Shown here: in pieces, positions 9,018 through 17,547 of the stretch
Position numbering within the stretch: the stretch's first letter is position 1
Layout of the letters: each line of letters begins with the position of its first letter
Assembly: GCA_964605665.1 (NCBI GenBank)
Contig: CAZSDP010000010.1
Location: 62,001 to 126,000 of the forward strand
Source: CAZSDP01 sp964605665
GTDB lineage: Bacteria > Planctomycetota > UBA8108 > UBA1146
Reading direction: 5' to 3'
Length of the DNA: 64,000 nucleotides
Made by a program: the position numbers and the translations under genes
Notes under the pieces: model-generated
What the model was told of the DNA's origin: nothing
The model's input: the letters and a program-made list of their open reading frames with translations, nothing else
Databases searched by the model: none

Positions 9018-9995
9018 TTGGCGACCTTACGATTGATCGTTCTGATCGCACTGCTCATCCTCACCGGGTTCTTTCTGGGCACGATCGTCCAGACCACTTC
9101 GGACCAGCCAGCACCGCAGCAACCTCAAGATGCGCTGGAGAATCCACTTCTCGCGGAAGTCGAATCTCTCACCGACAAGTTGGAGCAATCGCAAAGCGAA
9201 TCGAAGGAGCTTCGCAAGAGGCTCGCCGCCCTTCAGGAACAACTCTTGGCTGGAGACGCTTCGAAGGGCAACGCATCATCGAACGATCTACTCTTCCAAC
9301 CGACGCGTGCTGAGGGAGTCCTCCTGAGCAAACTCGACGAGACTTTGGCATTTACCCTCTTCGAAGAAGCGATCGCAGCGGGAGACTTGAAGTCACTTTT
9401 GTTGCTCGGATCAGATCTTCTCGCGTTCGGAGAGCCGGGATATCAACTGTTCGATACCCTTCTGGAAGAATTTGCCTTGGCGATGCAGGGGGAGGCGGGA
9501 AAACCTCTCAGAAAAGCGATGCGCGAAGAGGAGCTCTACTTTGGGAGCTTCTTCCGAGCATTAGCAAGTTCGAATGAGGCAGTCCTCGCCTACGGCCTCT
9601 ACCTCGCCAACAGCGAGTCAGAACTCTCGCCAGCATTGAGGGCTTTCCAGGAGTCGATCTTCGACGACGATTTCCTGCCGGTGTTGCTCGGCTATCACGG
9701 TGGAAGAAATGAAGCGCTCTCCCAAGCATGGGGAGACCTGCTCACCCAGCAACTCGCTGCCACCGATTCTCAGCGAGTCGCCACCGACTTGATGTACGCC
9801 CTTGCTCAACTCCCGGGTGCCGAACCGGTCAACGCCATCGTCGAGCACGTCAACAGCTTTCCTAGGACTTTGGAGGAAGGGGTACGGGCACTCCACTATC
9901 TGGGTAGCCCGGGGGCCATCGCTGAAGCGAGAAGACTCTTATTGCTCTGTGAAGATGACGATCTTCGAGAAGAGCTTCAGCCTCTTCTCGATTAG
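9018..9995 (+). CDS. Membrane-anchored coiled-coil/helical-repeat protein, unknown function
   Basis: No family recognised. The product has about 325 residues. The N-terminal transmembrane helix (LRLIVLIALLILTGFFLG) is followed by a short coiled coil near residues 45-80 (VESLTDKLEQSQSESKELRK). The remainder is leucine- and alanine-rich, consistent with HEAT-like helical repeats (DLMYALAQLPG, VRALHYLGSPGAIAEARRLL). The start is TTG 9018 with GGGAGG about 8 nt upstream; the TTG at 9012 is too close to the ribosome site. It stands alone, convergent with the next gene. Confidence 0.6.
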   Translation: MATLRLIVLIALLILTGFFLGTIVQTTSDQPAPQQPQDALENPLLAEVESLTDKLEQSQSESKELRKRLAALQEQLLAGDASKGNASSNDLLFQPTRAEGVLLSKLDETLAFTLFEEAIAAGDLKSLLLLGSDLLAFGEPGYQLFDTLLEEFALAMQGEAGKPLRKAMREEELYFGSFFRALASSNEAVLAYGLYLANSESELSPALRAFQESIFDDDFLPVLLGYHGGRNEALSQAWGDLLTQQLAATDSQRVATDLMYALAQLPGAEPVNAIVEHVNSFPRTLEEGVRALHYLGSPGAIAEARRLLLLCEDDDLREELQPLLD

Positions 9996-10154
9996 GTCGA
10001 GAGCGATGCGCTGGAGTGGCTTGCTCCGCCCCCTCGATCGGGGCACGAGAACAGAGGATCAATGGTGCGAGGCCACCTCGGCGTGAATCACCTCATCTCG
10101 GGTAGCGACGTGGTGAACGACTGAGCCTCATGGAGCTGGAGGAGCCTCTTAGAG

Positions 10155-10922
10155 TTATTGAGGCTCCGAATCGGACAGATTCCCAGTCTCTCCGGGGTCC
10201 CGCGATGATCGACCGATCAAGATCATGACGATCAGCCCGATCACCCATAATCCGGCGAAAACCCCAAGAGCGGTTTGGACAAAGGTCTCCGTCTCCCCCC
10301 CGAGCCTCGTCCCGAGCCAAGAGTACGCCATTCCTGCCGGAATCTGCCCGATCAGGGTGCTCCAAAAGAAGGTGGAGAAACGCATCCCCCCGACTCCTGC
10401 GAGATAACTGATCGGGTCGAACGGAATCAGAGGGATCAACCTCGCCGTGAGAACCGCAGATGCGCCGTGCTCGTCCAAAAATCGCTGGCTGCGGGCATAC
10501 GAGCGGTGACTCACACACCGCCGCACCAACGGTTCCCCCCAAGCTCGACCGATCAGATAACAAATTGAGGCAGCGAGGTTCGCAGATGCGATCGAGAGGA
10601 TCCCCCCCCAGACCCAACCGAAGAGGAGACTGTTGGTAATGGTCACCAAAACCGCGGGAATTGGCGCCGCGATCGCCTGAGCGATCATCAAGACCGAAGT
10701 CGCAATTGGGGCATAAACTCCCCGCTCCCGGCCCCAATTTTCGAGAGCAGATCGATCTTCGGAGAGGATCGCTTCCCACCCCTCGAAGAACACCTGCCGC
10801 CACTCCTCCGAAACCGCGTAGACCGTCCCAAAAACGACAAATGGAGCCACTGCAAGGAGATTGAGCAGCCAGAAACGGCGCCGCTCTAGTCCCTCCAAAT
10901 TGCGTTCGTTGTCAGTTGACAA
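10155..10922 (-). CDS. TVP38/TMEM64 (VTT/DedA-type) membrane protein
   Basis: Polytopic inner-membrane protein of the VTT/SNARE-associated superfamily, about 255 residues; some members are thought to translocate lipids. Recognisable parts are ATSVLMIAQAIAAPIPAVLV, FGWVWGGILSIASANLAAS, ICYLIGRAWGEPLVRR, LIPLIPFDPISYLAGVGGM and FFWSTLIGQIPAGMAYSWLG. The F-D-x-x-S-Y-x-x-G segment is typical of the family. The start chosen is TTG 10922 behind GGGGGAG; the open frame continues to 11030 with non-hydrophobic sequence that is unlikely to be translated. Substrate unknown. Confidence 0.82.
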   Translation of the reverse strand: MSTDNERNLEGLERRRFWLLNLLAVAPFVVFGTVYAVSEEWRQVFFEGWEAILSEDRSALENWGRERGVYAPIATSVLMIAQAIAAPIPAVLVTITNSLLFGWVWGGILSIASANLAASICYLIGRAWGEPLVRRCVSHRSYARSQRFLDEHGASAVLTARLIPLIPFDPISYLAGVGGMRFSTFFWSTLIGQIPAGMAYSWLGTRLGGETETFVQTALGVFAGLWVIGLIVMILIGRSSRDPGETGNLSDSEPQ

Positions 10923-11097
10923 GAGGTCTCCCCCATCTGTCCCAAGCCCTATAGACGGACTATTGGACCAATCGTTGCAGTGAGTTGGTTGGCCCCTCAG
11001 ATCGAGGTCGGGGTACCGATCCCCCATCACTGAAGAGGCCCCACAATCTCGTCAGTTGTCGAGCAGTGGATCCGCAAACATGGGAAGGAGCAGCGTC

Positions 11098-12036
11098 ATG
11101 ATCAAGCCCACCCTGAAAAATAGTGAGCGTTGTGAGCTCTTCCATGGGGGATTCAAAGACCGCTTGGTGGCGAAAAATTCCTCCTTGCCAGGCCGCTCTT
11201 GGTTCTTCGCGACCACACTTCTCCTCTGTGCTCTGGCGTTGAGTATGCCAGCACAAGGTGATCTGTTCGCACAGAGTGCGATCACAACCTCAAAAGATGA
11301 AGAGAGCACCGACGGCAAGAAGGCCGCGAGCCCAGCTCCTCAATTTGACGAAGAAGTGATCCTCAACTACCTGAACGCTACCCGTGGCTCGATCGATGAT
11401 GATGGTCGAATCCACCTGGTCTACAACTTCAAGACGAAAGAAAATACGCTTCTCGCAGACTGGAGCCCGAAGCTCTCCAAGGCCAAAAGAGCGATTCGCT
11501 GGTCAAGAGGATACGAAGGCACCTGGAAAACGATCGAAGACGGCCTGATCATCGCGGACAAGGGAACCTTTGTTCACCGCGCCCGCTGGGATGGTGACGT
11601 CGAGATGTCAGTCGACTACCTGTCGGTGTCGATCGCTGGCAAGAGAGACCTTCTCGCAGCTGTCTACGCCTACGATCGTGGCAAGCGCATCATCGGTAGC
11701 CAAGTGGGAGAACAGTGCGTCCGGATTCGAAAGAACCTGTCACTCCTCGGTCGCCCGATCCCCGAAGCTCCTCTCAGCCAGATCGATTGTGAGAAGAGAA
11801 TCCAGTTCGGAATGCGGCTCGAGGATGGAGTCTTCTCCGCAACCAATTACGGAAGAGAAACCGCTTCGAGTCGAGACAATGAGAGGTTCCTGAAGAAGGT
11901 CACCCCCGGCCATGTCGGACTGGCGTGGAATGGTCGAATCAACGGATTCATCTTGTCGATCACTCTCAAAGGGCGCCTCGACCCAGAGTGGGTTGCCAAG
12001 AACATACCGGGTGGGCTCATCGAGTCCGCGCCATAG
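11098..12036 (+). CDS. Secreted or anchored protein of unknown function
   Basis: About 312 residues. A signal-like segment (WFFATTLLLCALALSMPAQG) follows a 35-residue basic N-terminus. The rest looks like a beta-sandwich of laminin-G/concanavalin type (IHLVYNFKTKENTLLADWSP, GTFVHRARWDGDVEMSVDYL, VGLAWNGRINGFILSITLKG), but that is inference from strand patterning. Start ATG 11098 has GGAAGGAG 7 nt upstream. A terminator-like hairpin follows at 12077-12120. I do not recognise a function. Confidence 0.6.
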   Translation: MIKPTLKNSERCELFHGGFKDRLVAKNSSLPGRSWFFATTLLLCALALSMPAQGDLFAQSAITTSKDEESTDGKKAASPAPQFDEEVILNYLNATRGSIDDDGRIHLVYNFKTKENTLLADWSPKLSKAKRAIRWSRGYEGTWKTIEDGLIIADKGTFVHRARWDGDVEMSVDYLSVSIAGKRDLLAAVYAYDRGKRIIGSQVGEQCVRIRKNLSLLGRPIPEAPLSQIDCEKRIQFGMRLEDGVFSATNYGRETASSRDNERFLKKVTPGHVGLAWNGRINGFILSITLKGRLDPEWVAKNIPGGLIESAP

Positions 12037-12489
12037 GTCAGAGAGTTCTATTCGCTGAATGATCACGGACAACTCTGGGTAGAGTGGGGCGTTGAGACAC
12101 CTCTTCGCCACGCTCTACCCATTTGCGTTCACCGCCCACTCACCTTTTGCTCTCGATCTCCACCCATCGACGTCGCCCCCCATCCTGAGTATCGAGCAGC
12201 TGCTGAAAACCCTCCGGCCCCCTGCGACAAGGCAGAAGAAGAGGAGCACCTCTGAACTCCAGCGGCGCGGTCTCGCCCCGCTCGAGCGGTCGACTCGGAA
12301 GAGAACTCCGGTCGAAACAAGATCGCGGGAGATCTGATCATGACTCGAGGAGCAAGGGGAAGTTCGTCGCAGGTTCGCGCTGATTCTACTGATCGAGGCG
12401 AACTAGGTGACGACACCGCGCCAAGTCGGTAGCCTAAGCCCCCGACACCTGAGACGCAGGGCCGATTTGCGATGGAAACTGACTTCGGC
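12037..12489. other. Intergenic region before tRNA-Ser
   Basis: Apart from the hairpin at 12077-12120, nothing supported. The open frames here on both strands lack ribosome sites and family features. The tRNA promoter should lie in the last 60 bases, but I see no clear -35/-10 pair. Confidence 0.4.
12077..12120 (+). terminator. Long hairpin, probable rho-independent terminator
   Basis: The arms GGGTAGAGTGGGGCG and CGCCACGCTCTACCC pair over 15 positions with one G-A mismatch and one T-G wobble around a 14-nt loop, followed by ATTTGCGTT. It sits 40 nt after the stop at 12036. The U-tract is short, so it could be a protein-binding or processing site instead. Confidence 0.5.
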
Positions 12490-12579
12490 GGTGGGGTGGC
12501 AGAGTGGTCGAATGCACCGGTTTTGAAAACCGGCGTGGTGTAACAGCCACCGTGGGTTCGAATCCCACCCCCACCGCCA
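12490..12579 (+). tRNA. tRNA-Ser (anticodon UGA)
   Basis: A complete class II tRNA. Acceptor strands GGTGGGG and CCCCACC pair perfectly. The anticodon stem-loop is ACCGG-TTTTGAAAA-CCGG with anticodon TGA. The long variable arm (TGGTG TAACAG CCACC region) is typical of Ser. The T-arm is GTGGG-TTCGAAT-CCCAC. The discriminator G and CCA are encoded. It reads UCA and UCG/UCU-type serine codons by wobble. Confidence 0.97.
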
Positions 12580-12586
12580 TTTTGAA

Positions 12587-13189
12587 CTGAAGCTCGTCAG
12601 ATGCCTGCTGCCGGAGAGGAGCCTCCCCATCCTCAAGAAACTCGAGCGGGGCAGCTTCATCCTCGTCGTCACCACTCTCATCGGCATCTCGGTCTGGTTC
12701 AGCCTGCGAAGCTCTTCCATCGATCACGCCATCCAACACCAAAAACAGCAGCTCGAGGACGCAAAGTCGCGGATCGATCTGCAAGAACGAGTTTCGGCAG
12801 GACAAGAAGTCTCGATCGATAGCAACACCGAAGCGATCGAGAGAAATTCATCCCAGATCGAACAACAATCGCTGGAGCTAGGAGAGCTCGAAACTCGGGT
12901 GGAAGAGCGCAGCCAACAAATCGAGCTATTGCGTGGAAAAGCGCTCCAGATCGAGGATCGCCTGGGCAAACTCGATACCCGCACCGCCAGAAACGCCAAA
13001 CTCGCCTCAGATTTGGAATCGGTTCGGCAACGAATCATCGGGTTGGAACGAGCAGAGGCGGAAGATGCTCATCGCATCAATACTCTGGAAGAGCGCCTCA
13101 GATCTCTTCTCGAGGAGCGATCGGTCGACAGAGCACGGCTCGAACGGATCGAGAAGGCTCTTGGCATCGGCCCAGAGCCCTCCCCCTGA
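12587..13189 (+). CDS. Single-pass membrane coiled-coil protein without a standard start codon
   Basis: The frame is open from 12527, inside the tRNA, to the stop at 13189. It encodes a transmembrane helix (SFILVVTTLIGISVWF, around 12653-12700) followed by about 160 residues of heptad-rich coiled coil (LEDAKSRIDLQERV, SSQIEQQSLELGELETRVEE, RQRIIGLERAEAEDAHRINT). The sequence is clearly protein-like from about 12587. No ATG, GTG or TTG lies in frame until GTG 12899, which would remove the membrane helix. Candidate starts are CTG 12587, CTG 12605/12608, or ATC 12629, which has GGAGAGGAG 7 nt upstream. A base error is also possible. Function unknown; the shape resembles small periplasmic-facing spacers. 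Confidence 0.55.
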   Translation: MKLVRCLLPERSLPILKKLERGSFILVVTTLIGISVWFSLRSSSIDHAIQHQKQQLEDAKSRIDLQERVSAGQEVSIDSNTEAIERNSSQIEQQSLELGELETRVEERSQQIELLRGKALQIEDRLGKLDTRTARNAKLASDLESVRQRIIGLERAEAEDAHRINTLEERLRSLLEERSVDRARLERIEKALGIGPEPSP

Positions 13190-13350
13190 TCTCTCTGGAT
13201 TCAACCGGTACAACGAACCCATCCTCGACGAATTGCTATGGCGGTTCATGTAGACGGATGAAGCGGAGACCCCTATTCTCTCTTCACCGCCCAGTTCATT
13301 CAAAACGCGAAGAACCGCGAGAATGTTGACCGCGACAGAGAGGGGGCCGA

Positions 13351-13677
13351 GTGGCCGAAAAATCGGGATACAAGAAGTTGGTCGCAGAGCAAGCAAAGAT
13401 CCTGATCGATAACATCTCCACCGATTTCGACCAAGATGCCGACGAACATGGTGGAAGCTCTGATCGCCCCAATTTGGCGAAGTGGCTCGACCGAACGAAT
13501 AAGCTGCACGAACAGCTCACCGAACTCTCCAAGAGTTGGAATCGTGCCCAAGTCGAAGAAATCAACAACAGCTCTCGAAACTCTGTTGCCTTCGGAGATC
13601 CGAAAGAGAGCGCACAGTTTGCTCTGCTCAAAGACGTCCTTCGCGAAGTGAAACGGCAAAGGAAACAGGGAGCGTGA
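13351..13677 (+). CDS. Small hydrophilic protein, unknown function
   Basis: A 108-residue charged, helical protein (MAEKSGYKKLVAEQAKILID, LAKWLDRTNKLHEQLTELSK, FALLKDVLREVKRQRKQGA). GTG start with GAGGGGG about 6 nt upstream. No signal peptide, membrane segment or recognised domain. It follows the coiled-coil membrane protein by about 160 nt on the same strand and could be co-transcribed. It is probably real, judging by its ribosome site and protein-like composition. Confidence 0.5.
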   Translation: MAEKSGYKKLVAEQAKILIDNISTDFDQDADEHGGSSDRPNLAKWLDRTNKLHEQLTELSKSWNRAQVEEINNSSRNSVAFGDPKESAQFALLKDVLREVKRQRKQGA

Positions 13678-13937
13678 TTCCTTCTTGAATCCTCACACTC
13701 GATTCGCAACGAACTGCAAAGCGTCCGTTCCAATCAGTGTGCTCGATGCCGGTCTGACTTTCGGCTTACGAATCCTCGAAGAGCCGATCTCCCAGAATCC
13801 TCAGATGACCTCGCAGCACATTCATGAACAATGAAGACTGCCGAGAAGCTAGTGCGACGAGATTTTCTACGAGTCATCCGTCACTTAAACTGAAGTGCTC
13901 GATTTGAACTCTAGCAGTCCCTCATCAAGGAGATAGA

Positions 13938-16900
13938 GTGACTCACTCAATGGATGCGTCCTCGATCAAGGAGAGATTCACAACTGCGGTCAACGAGAGA
14001 ATTCTCGTGATCGATGGTGCGATGGGCACAGCGATCCAAGAGCGCGATCTCTCTGCCGAGCAATTCGGCGGGGAGGAACTCGCGGGTTGTAATGAGAATC
14101 TCGTCATCTCCGCTCCTGAGGTCATTCGAGAAATTCACCGTGACTATCTCGAGGCAGGCGCGGACCTGATCGAAACCAACACCTTCGGTGGAACTCCTCT
14201 CGTCTTGGCGGAGTATGACATCGCTGAGCGAGCTGAAGAGCTCAACCAGCGCGCCAGTGAGCTCGCAAGAGAAGCGGTCGACGAGTTCACAACTCCTGAT
14301 CATCCTCGATTCGTACTCGGGTCGATGGGCCCCACCACTCGAACTCTCACTGTCACTGGCGGTCTCACCTTTGCAGAACTCAGAGAGCACTATCGAATTC
14401 AAGCTCGAGGCCTCCTCCGAGGAGGATCCGATATCTTGGTTTTGGAGACGGTTCAGGACACTGCGAACTTGAAGGCGGGCTACCTAGGGATTCTCGATGC
14501 GCAGCAAGATGTGGGTTTTGAACGCCCGATCGCTCTAAGCTGTACTATCGAGCCCACGGGAACAATGCTCGCTGGACAAGGGATCGAAGCGTTCTACGCC
14601 TCCGTGGAGCACATCCAACCGATTTTCATCGGGATGAATTGCGCAACTGGCCCCCGGTTCATGACCGACCACTTGCGAACCCTCAGCGAAATCAGCTCCT
14701 TCCCCGTCTCTTGTTTTCCCAACGCAGGGTTACCCAATGAAGACGGAATCTACGAAGAGACACCTGAGATTCTCTCCGCAACCCTTCGGCACTTTGCCGA
14801 AAATGGTTGGCTCAATCTCGTGGGTGGCTGCTGCGGAACAACACCAAGCCACATCGATTCCATCGCTCGAGAAGTGTCTCAGTTTGCGCCAAGAGTCATC
14901 CGCCAACAGTCGCGAAGTGTTGTCAGCGGCATCGACTCACTTCTGATCGAAGAAGGCAGCTATCCCCTCATCGTCGGCGAACGAACAAATGTGATCGGGA
15001 GCCGCCGGTTCAAAAAGCTCATCGCGAAAGGGTCCTACGAACGAGGTGCAGAGATCGGTCGTGCGCAAGCGCGCGGAGGGGCACACATCCTCGACATTTG
15101 CATGGCTGATCCCGATCGTGATGAGGACTCAGACATGTTGCAGTTTCTCAACCTCATCACGCGGATGGTCAAGCTCCCGCTGATGATCGACTCCACAGAT
15201 CCCGAGGTCATCGAAAACGCTCTCGAGCTTTGTCAGGGAAAATCGATCATCAACTCGATCAATCTCGAAGACGGGGAGGAACGCTTCGAGCAGGTCGTTC
15301 CCCTCGCTCAACGTTTTGGGGCAGCGCTAGTCGTCGGCTGCATCGACGAAGATCCGGAAGACGGCATGGCCACAACGGTAGCGCGAAAGCTGGAAATTGC
15401 AGAACGTAGCTACGAACTGCTCACCAGAAAATATGGAATCAGAGCTGAGGACATCATCTTCGATCCTCTCGTCTTTCCAGTGGGAACCGGCGATGAGAAG
15501 TACACCTCCTCGGCCAGAGATACGATCGAAGGGGTCGATGCAATCGTCAGGAAGTTCCCTTCCTGCCATACCATCCTCGGTATCTCAAATGTCTCCTTCG
15601 GACTTCCACCCGCGGGTCGCGAAGTTCTCAACAGCGTCTTCCTCTACCACTGTGTGCAAGCCGGCCTTGCCATGGCCATCGTCAATTCCGAAAAGCTAGA
15701 GCGATATGCCGCCATCTCTGAAGCAGACCGCAAGATTTGCGAAGATCTGATCTTTCAGAGAGTCGATCAACCGATCGATGCATTCGCCGAACACTTTCGG
15801 GGGAAGAGCTCTAAGACCAAGGCTCGTTCGCCGCTCCTCGATCTACCGATCGATGAGCGCCTTGCTCGCAACATCATCGACGGAACCAAGGAAGGTCTCC
15901 AAGAAGCGCTTCAGATCTGCCTCGATCGAGGCGACCGGCCTCTTCAAGTGATCAATGGTCCATTGATGAAGGGGATGAGTGAAGTTGGAAGGCTCTTCAA
16001 CGACAACGAGTTGATCGTTGCCGAAGTTCTTCAAAGTGCCGAAGCGATGAAAGCTGCTGTCGCCTTCCTAGAGCCGCACATGGAGAAGGACGAGACCGTT
16101 TCCCGCGGCAAGATCATCCTCGCCACGGTCAAAGGAGACGTTCACGACATTGGAAAGAACCTCGTTCAGATCATCCTCTCCAACAATGGCTATGAGGTCA
16201 CCGATCTGGGAATCAAGGTCCCTCCCGCAGCGCTCATCGAAGCCGCGATCGAGCATCGACCAGACGCGATCGGACTCTCTGGCCTCCTTGTGAAATCAGC
16301 GCAACAGATGGTGGTGACGGTCGACGATCTGACTCGAGCCGGAATCGACGTGCCGATATTGGTGGGAGGAGCTGCCCTATCCGAACGCTTTACTGCGACC
16401 AAGATCGCACCGAAAAGCAACTCTGTGGTGATCTACGCCAAAGACGCGATGGACGGTCTCGCCATCGCCAACTCTCTTCTCGAAGAGGAGGAGAGCGCGG
16501 CATTTGTTGAAAAGATCCAGCGAGATCAAGCCAGACTCACCCGTGGTGGTAGTTCGAGCAGTCAGGCGGCGGTAGCGATCGCGACCTTGCCAGAACGATC
16601 CCCTGAGGTCACTCCTTTGCGTGAGCTGCCGATACCACCCGATCTCGATCTGAATCTAGAAGTCGGTCTCTCACCCGCTGAGTTGTTCAGCTTTGTCAAT
16701 CCGCAGATGCTCTATTGCCGCCATCTCGGACTCAAAGGAAATTTCGCCAAGAAACGCGCCTCAGGCGATTCGAAGACACTCGAACTGGAGCGTTTTGTCC
16801 ACGAGATCCTCGAACAGTCGATCGAGGAAAAGTGGCTGACCCCACGCGGTATGTGGCAGTTCTTCCCGGTCTCATCGACTCCAGAGTCGGTGACATTTCA

Positions 16901-17444
16901 CCCGACAGCCACGACCAATCGGCGAAGCCAGACCTTTCCGTTCCCCCGTCAACCGCGATCGCCATACCACTCCATTTGCGATTACGTAGCTCCAACCCAA
17001 GAGGGAGCCCCCATCGATCACGCAGCAATTCTGGTCACCACTTGTGGCGCTGGAGTTCGTGAACGAACCAAGAAATGGATGGAACAGGGAGAGTATCTGC
17101 GGGCACATACACTACAAGCGCTCGCCCTCGAGCTCGCGGAAGCCTTCGCCGAGTGGATCCACGCGAAGATACGAAAGGTCTGGGGCTTCCCCGATCGAGA
17201 AGACTTGTCGAAGCTCGATCTATTCCGGGCTCGCTACCGCGGGAAACGCTACTCGTTTGGTTATCCGGCCTGCCCCGACTTGACGCAGCAGAGAAAACTA
17301 TGGCAGTTGATGCGCCCACAAGACCACATCGGAGTCGAACTCACCGAAGGGGATATGATGGACCCCGAAGCGAGTGTTTCTGCTCTGGTGTTCCACCATC
17401 CCGACGCGCTCTACTTCGGAGTCGGTCGTGGCAGTGATGAGTGA
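13938..17444 (+). CDS. metH: Cobalamin-dependent methionine synthase
   Basis: Transfers a methyl group from methyltetrahydrofolate to homocysteine through methylcobalamin. All four modules are present in 1168 residues, slightly shorter than E. coli MetH. The homocysteine domain (1-320) has zinc cysteines at about 235 (MNCATGP) and 298/299 (GGCCGTTPSHID). The folate domain (about 340-610) has VGERTNVIGSRRF and MIDSTDPEVIENAL. The cap and B12 domains (about 640-870) have GDVHDIGKN with the cobalt-ligand His near 736 and GLSGLLVKS. The C-terminal reactivation domain (about 890-1168) carries EAFAEWIHAKIRKVWGF and RYRGKRYSFGYPACPD. Start GTG 13938 follows AAGGAG; ATG 13950 is an alternative. I found no cobalamin or SAM riboswitch in the 260-bp leader. 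Confidence 0.97.
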   Translation: MTHSMDASSIKERFTTAVNERILVIDGAMGTAIQERDLSAEQFGGEELAGCNENLVISAPEVIREIHRDYLEAGADLIETNTFGGTPLVLAEYDIAERAEELNQRASELAREAVDEFTTPDHPRFVLGSMGPTTRTLTVTGGLTFAELREHYRIQARGLLRGGSDILVLETVQDTANLKAGYLGILDAQQDVGFERPIALSCTIEPTGTMLAGQGIEAFYASVEHIQPIFIGMNCATGPRFMTDHLRTLSEISSFPVSCFPNAGLPNEDGIYEETPEILSATLRHFAENGWLNLVGGCCGTTPSHIDSIAREVSQFAPRVIRQQSRSVVSGIDSLLIEEGSYPLIVGERTNVIGSRRFKKLIAKGSYERGAEIGRAQARGGAHILDICMADPDRDEDSDMLQFLNLITRMVKLPLMIDSTDPEVIENALELCQGKSIINSINLEDGEERFEQVVPLAQRFGAALVVGCIDEDPEDGMATTVARKLEIAERSYELLTRKYGIRAEDIIFDPLVFPVGTGDEKYTSSARDTIEGVDAIVRKFPSCHTILGISNVSFGLPPAGREVLNSVFLYHCVQAGLAMAIVNSEKLERYAAISEADRKICEDLIFQRVDQPIDAFAEHFRGKSSKTKARSPLLDLPIDERLARNIIDGTKEGLQEALQICLDRGDRPLQVINGPLMKGMSEVGRLFNDNELIVAEVLQSAEAMKAAVAFLEPHMEKDETVSRGKIILATVKGDVHDIGKNLVQIILSNNGYEVTDLGIKVPPAALIEAAIEHRPDAIGLSGLLVKSAQQMVVTVDDLTRAGIDVPILVGGAALSERFTATKIAPKSNSVVIYAKDAMDGLAIANSLLEEEESAAFVEKIQRDQARLTRGGSSSSQAAVAIATLPERSPEVTPLRELPIPPDLDLNLEVGLSPAELFSFVNPQMLYCRHLGLKGNFAKKRASGDSKTLELERFVHEILEQSIEEKWLTPRGMWQFFPVSSTPESVTFHPTATTNRRSQTFPFPRQPRSPYHSICDYVAPTQEGAPIDHAAILVTTCGAGVRERTKKWMEQGEYLRAHTLQALALELAEAFAEWIHAKIRKVWGFPDREDLSKLDLFRARYRGKRYSFGYPACPDLTQQRKLWQLMRPQDHIGVELTEGDMMDPEASVSALVFHHPDALYFGVGRGSDE

Positions 17445-17547
17445 AGTTCTGAACCCAGCGACCGAATCGTGATCAAAGATGAGCTCCGAGATCATCTGAT
17501 CTCATTCGCTCTCCTTCCTCCGATGAAAAGAGCGCTTAGCCTGCAGA

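Noticed and set aside
10093..10803. 236-codon minus-strand open frame inside the TVP38-like gene
   Set aside because: Shadow frame of the membrane protein gene, with Arg/Gly/Ser-rich composition and no hydrophobic pattern.
12434..12805. Minus-strand open frame of 123 codons containing GVGFEPTVAVTPRRFSKP
   Set aside because: It is the complement of tRNA-Ser and its flank. This peptide is a well-known artefact of translating tRNA-Ser genes backwards.
12601..12822. Plus-strand open frame starting ATG 12601 after the tRNA
   Set aside because: Pro/Arg/His-rich shadow of the coiled-coil frame; the other frame has a clear membrane helix and heptads.
13678..13937. Cobalamin or SAM riboswitch before metH
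   Set aside because: No B12-box-like or SAM aptamer core was found in the 260-bp leader; a covariance-model search would settle it.
17488..17503. Inverted repeat GAGATCA-TC-TGATCTC after metH as terminator
   Set aside because: The stem is short and AT-rich and is followed by ATTCGCTCTCC, not a U-tract.
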